In this document: positions 61,383-64,000 of the stretch, piece after piece
Layout of the letters: every line of letters starts with the position of its first letter
Numbering within the stretch: position 1 is the stretch's first letter
Assembly (NCBI RefSeq): GCF_000878195.1
Contig: NZ_JXST01000012.1
Location: forward strand, 78,423 to 142,422
DNA from: Mycolicibacterium llatzerense
GTDB taxonomy: Bacteria > Actinomycetota > Actinomycetes > Mycobacteriales > Mycobacteriaceae
Direction of reading: 5' to 3'
Length of the DNA: 64,000 nt
Program-made: the position numbers and the translations under genes
Notes under the pieces: generated by a model
Told to the model about the DNA's origin: nothing
The model's input: only the letters and a program-made list of their open reading frames with translations
Database searches by the model: none

Positions 61383-62504
61383 ATGACATTGCTTCCTGAA
61401 TGGCTTCGTTACGATCCAAGCCGTTATCCACTCGGCTACAACCCCGGACTTGACGGCCTGCGGGGGACGGCCACGCTTTGCGTTCTGGCGGCCCACCTCG
61501 ATATCAGTTGGTGCCCAGGCGCATTCCTGTACATGGACATGTTCTTTGTGATGAGCGCGTATCTGATCACTTCGTTGCTGCTGAAGCGGTGGACAAAGAC
61601 GGGAAGCGTCGGATTCCGCACCTTTTACCTTCGGCGCGTCTTTCGACTCTTTCCCGCGAACTACGCGATGATCTGCGCCTTTGCCGTTGTCGCGTACCTG
61701 ATTCTCTACGACTTCCGCGGCCAACTAACCCAGGCCGCGGTCGCGGCTACCTACATATCTAACTGGACCAGGGCCTTCGAGGTTCCGATGCCCGAGTACC
61801 TCGGTCACACGTGGTCGCTGGCGGTGGAAGAGCAGTTCTATCTGCTGTGGCCTGTCGTCCTCACGCTGTTGCTGAAGGCCATCGGGCTTCGGATGCGTCT
61901 CGTCGCAGTCATAATGCTGCTGGCACTCGGATTCGCAAGCTGGCGTAGTTGGCTCACCTTCCACGGCGCATCCGAAGCTCGCCTGTTCAACGGAACCGAT
62001 ATGCGCGGCGACGCGCTGCTGATCGGCTGCGCGTTGGGAGTCGCGATGGCAATTCCCGGGGTACGTCAAAGCACTGCGCTTCAGCGCGTCGCGAAGTTGT
62101 TGGCAGCACCGTCCCTCGTGGCATTGATCTTCGGGGGATTCACGATGGATCAACATAATCGGGCCATGTATGGCGGTATTACATTATTTTTCACCTTGGC
62201 TTCGACATGTTTGATAACCGCATTGGTACTCCCGGAGCAGACGATTCCCCATTTCGTATTTCGGTGTCAGCCATTTGTCTTCTTTGGTCGCATCTGCTAC
62301 GGGCTCTATATTTGGCATTACCCGATATACATGATTCTTCGGTTTCGCTTGGGTATCGTTGAACCGGTTCCGCTCGGCATAATTGGGGTCCCTCTGACAT
62401 TTGTCGCCGCGATTCTGTCCTGGCGGTTCATCGAGAGCCCGTTCCTGAAGGCGAAGGACAGCATTCCAATCGACGGCCCTCAACGCCCCGCACGCCAGCA
62501 CTGA
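61383..62504 (+). CDS. Acyltransferase 3 family membrane protein
   Basis: 373 residues from ATG 61383, preceded by GGAGGGG. About ten hydrophobic helices. GLDGLRGTATLCVLAAHLDIS (split) holds the catalytic-type His, followed by DMFFVMSAYLITSLLLKRW, HTWSLAVEEQFYLLWPV and GLYIWHYPIYM. Acyltransferase 3 proteins acetylate or succinylate sugars in glycans and glycolipids. Base composition is lower in GC than the core genes, as expected for an acquired surface-polysaccharide locus. It follows rmlA by 69 bases. Confidence 0.85.
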   Translation: MTLLPEWLRYDPSRYPLGYNPGLDGLRGTATLCVLAAHLDISWCPGAFLYMDMFFVMSAYLITSLLLKRWTKTGSVGFRTFYLRRVFRLFPANYAMICAFAVVAYLILYDFRGQLTQAAVAATYISNWTRAFEVPMPEYLGHTWSLAVEEQFYLLWPVVLTLLLKAIGLRMRLVAVIMLLALGFASWRSWLTFHGASEARLFNGTDMRGDALLIGCALGVAMAIPGVRQSTALQRVAKLLAAPSLVALIFGGFTMDQHNRAMYGGITLFFTLASTCLITALVLPEQTIPHFVFRCQPFVFFGRICYGLYIWHYPIYMILRFRLGIVEPVPLGIIGVPLTFVAAILSWRFIESPFLKAKDSIPIDGPQRPARQH

Positions 62505-63158
62505 TTCCAGGCGAGCCGTCCGCCTTTCACGCACGACAGGGACCCCACTCGGCCTGTTGAGGCGCGCATGTCCGACCCATTGATGTGCGCGGCGGCGGGG
62601 ACTGCGGATTCCAGGGCCGGCGTCCGACCACAGGGGACGTAGAGGTGGCGATGCTTCCACGCCGGGCTATCGACCGCGTCAGCGGTGGTTTTCACTCCTA
62701 CCTCGCGTTGGCGGCCTGGGATGGACCCCCATCGTTGTCAGATCAATGACACGCATCGAGACGTTGCTGGCAAGAGGAACGGGCAGCTCAAGGCTTGACC
62801 CGGTGGAGCGTGGCGAGTCGCCCGACGTAGATGGTCGCAACGCGGGTGCAAACCTGTGACCAGCAGTTATTTGACGTGTAGGTAATTTAGGCGGCCTTGC
62901 TGTGGTGACGGCTGTGGTGGTCGTGATTCCGGCATGCCCATTTCCCGCTAGTTGCTATTCGGCGAAATGATAAATCGGGCTAACAATGTGCAATATCAGC
63001 ATATTGACGTTTTAGCAAAAAACTTCGCAAAAGAGCTTCCTGAGGCTCCGTTGCGGTCGTAGCATCTCTCTCGTAGCGGGCCCCTGTGTGAGTTCCATGA
63101 GTAGTGCATTAGAGACCCGTTTAGCGGTGCTAGGTATTCGGTCTGGATCGGGGGCCTG
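62505..63158. other. 654-base stretch with no supported gene
   Basis: GC falls sharply after about 62860. A minus-strand tail near 62890-62937 would encode a His-rich C-terminus ending SKAA-stop, which may be a remnant of an inserted gene, but the frame is closed a short way upstream. CAATAT/ATATTG (62991-63006) is a small palindrome. It probably holds the promoter of the following glycosyltransferase. Confidence 0.5.
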
Positions 63159-63876
63159 ATGTCTTCAGTAGCAATAATCGGAACGCGTGGATACCCCAGT
63201 TATTACGGGGGATTTGAGACGGCCGTCCGAAAACTTGCGCCTGATTTAGCAGATATGGGATGGGAAGTCACGGTCTATGGCCGGCGCGGCACCACAAAAC
63301 CAGACGACCCTTCCTTGGATCCGCGCATCAAGCGGAGGATCAGCTGGGGCGTGGAGACCCAGAAACTGAGTACGCTGTCGCACGGCCTGACGGCTGCGTT
63401 GGACGCTGCGGTTCGCAAGCCGGACGTCGCATTGATCATGAATTGTGCAAACGGGTACTTTCTTCCGATCTTGCGGGCACGCGGAATCCCGACGCTGGTG
63501 AATGTCGACGGGCTCGAATGGGAACGCGACAAATGGAGCCCCCTGGCCAAGCGCGTCTTTCGACAAGCTGCCGAATGTACCGCGCAGTGGGCGGACGGAC
63601 TCGTTTTCGACGCACGACGGATCGCTAGGTACTGGAAAGAGACCTTTGATGCCGACGGGACGTTCATTCCCTACGGCGGTGACATCACGCCTGAGCTACC
63701 GGTTCCAGAGGGGCTGACACATCGTGGATACGTTTTGGTAGTAACGCGATTCGTGCCCGAGAACACCGTCTCGCAATTCTTCGAAGCAGTGCCGGCTATC
63801 GCAGAGCAGTACCCCGTGGTGATCGTCGGGAGTTCCGGATACGGCGGTGAGTTGGACGAGACCGCCCGCCGACTAG
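63159..63876 (+). pseudogene. DUF1972/GT4-type glycosyltransferase interrupted by IS element
   Basis: About 239 residues are readable from ATG 63159. The start SSVAIIGTRGYPSYYGGFET is the typical N-terminus of DUF1972 rhamnosyl/glycosyltransferases; NVDGLEWERDKWS and YVLVVTRFVPENTV follow, where the second GT-B domain begins. At 63873-63876 the sequence CTAG marks entry into IS-type sequence, so the donor-binding half is cut off. The frame stays open through the IS edge to the window end. The gene belongs to the rmlA-acyltransferase island. It is either broken by the insertion or chimeric. Confidence 0.75.
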
Positions 63877-64000
63877 GGCGTGTCTCCCAATTTGAGAGTT
63901 CCCACGCGGGAGTGGATGACGGCGCAGGCCAACAAGACACCGCCGAGGTAGGTCAGGGCATATTTGTCGTAGCGGGTCGCAACACCGCGCCACTGCTTGA
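63873..64000 (-). mobile_element. IS5-type insertion sequence, left end with transposase 3' end
   Basis: The minus strand encodes KQWRGVATRYDKYALTYLGG..IHSRVGTLKLGDTP and a TAG at 63875-63873. This is the C-terminal pattern of IS5/IS427-type transposases (R-ATRYDK-A). GGGCGTGTCTCCCAA from 63876 looks like the terminal repeat. The stop codon seems to be made by the CTAG target sequence itself. The rest of the element lies beyond the window. Confidence 0.8.

Noticed and set aside
62888..62937. Minus-strand His-rich tail ending SKAA-stop, possible transposase remnant
   Set aside because: Only about 20 codons remain before an in-frame stop; similarity to an insertion-sequence C-terminus is from memory and too short to support.
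1..64000. tRNA, rRNA and CRISPR arrays
   Set aside because: No cloverleaf sequence, rRNA-like stretch or regularly spaced short repeats were noticed; a tRNAscan or CRISPR search was not run.

Overview
The window is high-GC actinobacterial DNA whose gene content and order point to a mycobacterium, most likely a rapid grower (Mycolicibacterium-like). The markers are AftD, FabG4/HtdX/FadA2/FadE5, LpqI, WS/DGAT acyltransferases, KshA, LipC/LipO and KstR operators. From about 11.7 kb to 58.5 kb the order follows the M. tuberculosis Rv0220-Rv0244c block, with pieces inserted, removed or moved. The Rv1426c-Rv1428c-like genes sit inside it. The Rv0229-Rv0235 interval is missing. About 8.9 kb separates fadA2 from fadE5. 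Orthology statements come from remembered protein families, not from a search.

Layout. 0-2.5 kb: steroid-ring degradation (3' end of a KstD-like flavoprotein, a zinc alcohol dehydrogenase, kshA). 2.5-9.4 kb: a small membrane protein, an HSL-type esterase, an amino-acid permease, a WS/DGAT, an AbiEi/DUF559-type gene bracketed by 63-bp direct repeats, and a septum-formation-like protein. 9.4-26 kb: lipid catabolism (two two-domain acyl-CoA dehydrogenases with opposite domain order, lipC, a second WS/DGAT, lipO-fadD12-acyltransferase diverging from echA1 over a KstR operator, secreted proteins, TetR, and an aldehyde dehydrogenase behind a second KstR-like site). 26-40 kb: cell-envelope cluster (MtrP-like methyltransferase, glycosyltransferase, polyprenyl-phosphate sugar transferase, two membrane proteins, TmaT-like acyltransferase, AftD, LpqI, TetR). 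40.2-43.3 kb: cobalamin riboswitch followed by a BtuFCD-type importer. 43.4-47.7 kb: CHAP protein, htdX-fabG4 divergent from fadA2. 48-56.5 kb: DUF488, TDT exporter, F420-type oxidoreductase, VIT transporter, a fadD-phaC-phaZ polyhydroxyalkanoate operon and a divergent PucR-type regulator. 56.6-60.3 kb: fadE5, a DapB-like dehydrogenase, a LMW phosphatase. 60.4-64 kb: start of a lower-GC polysaccharide island (rmlA, acyltransferase 3, DUF1972 glycosyltransferase) whose last gene is broken by an IS5-type element at the window edge.

The common theme is acyl-CoA, steroid and storage-lipid metabolism combined with envelope glycolipid assembly. The visible control is by KstR-like sites, TTAC/GTAA palindromes at fabG4-fadA2 and fadE5, a B12 riboswitch, and long palindromes that occupy most gapped tail-to-tail gene junctions. 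The best leads for new biology are the palindrome-flanked AbiEi-like gene, the riboswitch-driven B12 importer, the PHA operon with its PucR partner, and the mirror-image FadE fusions.
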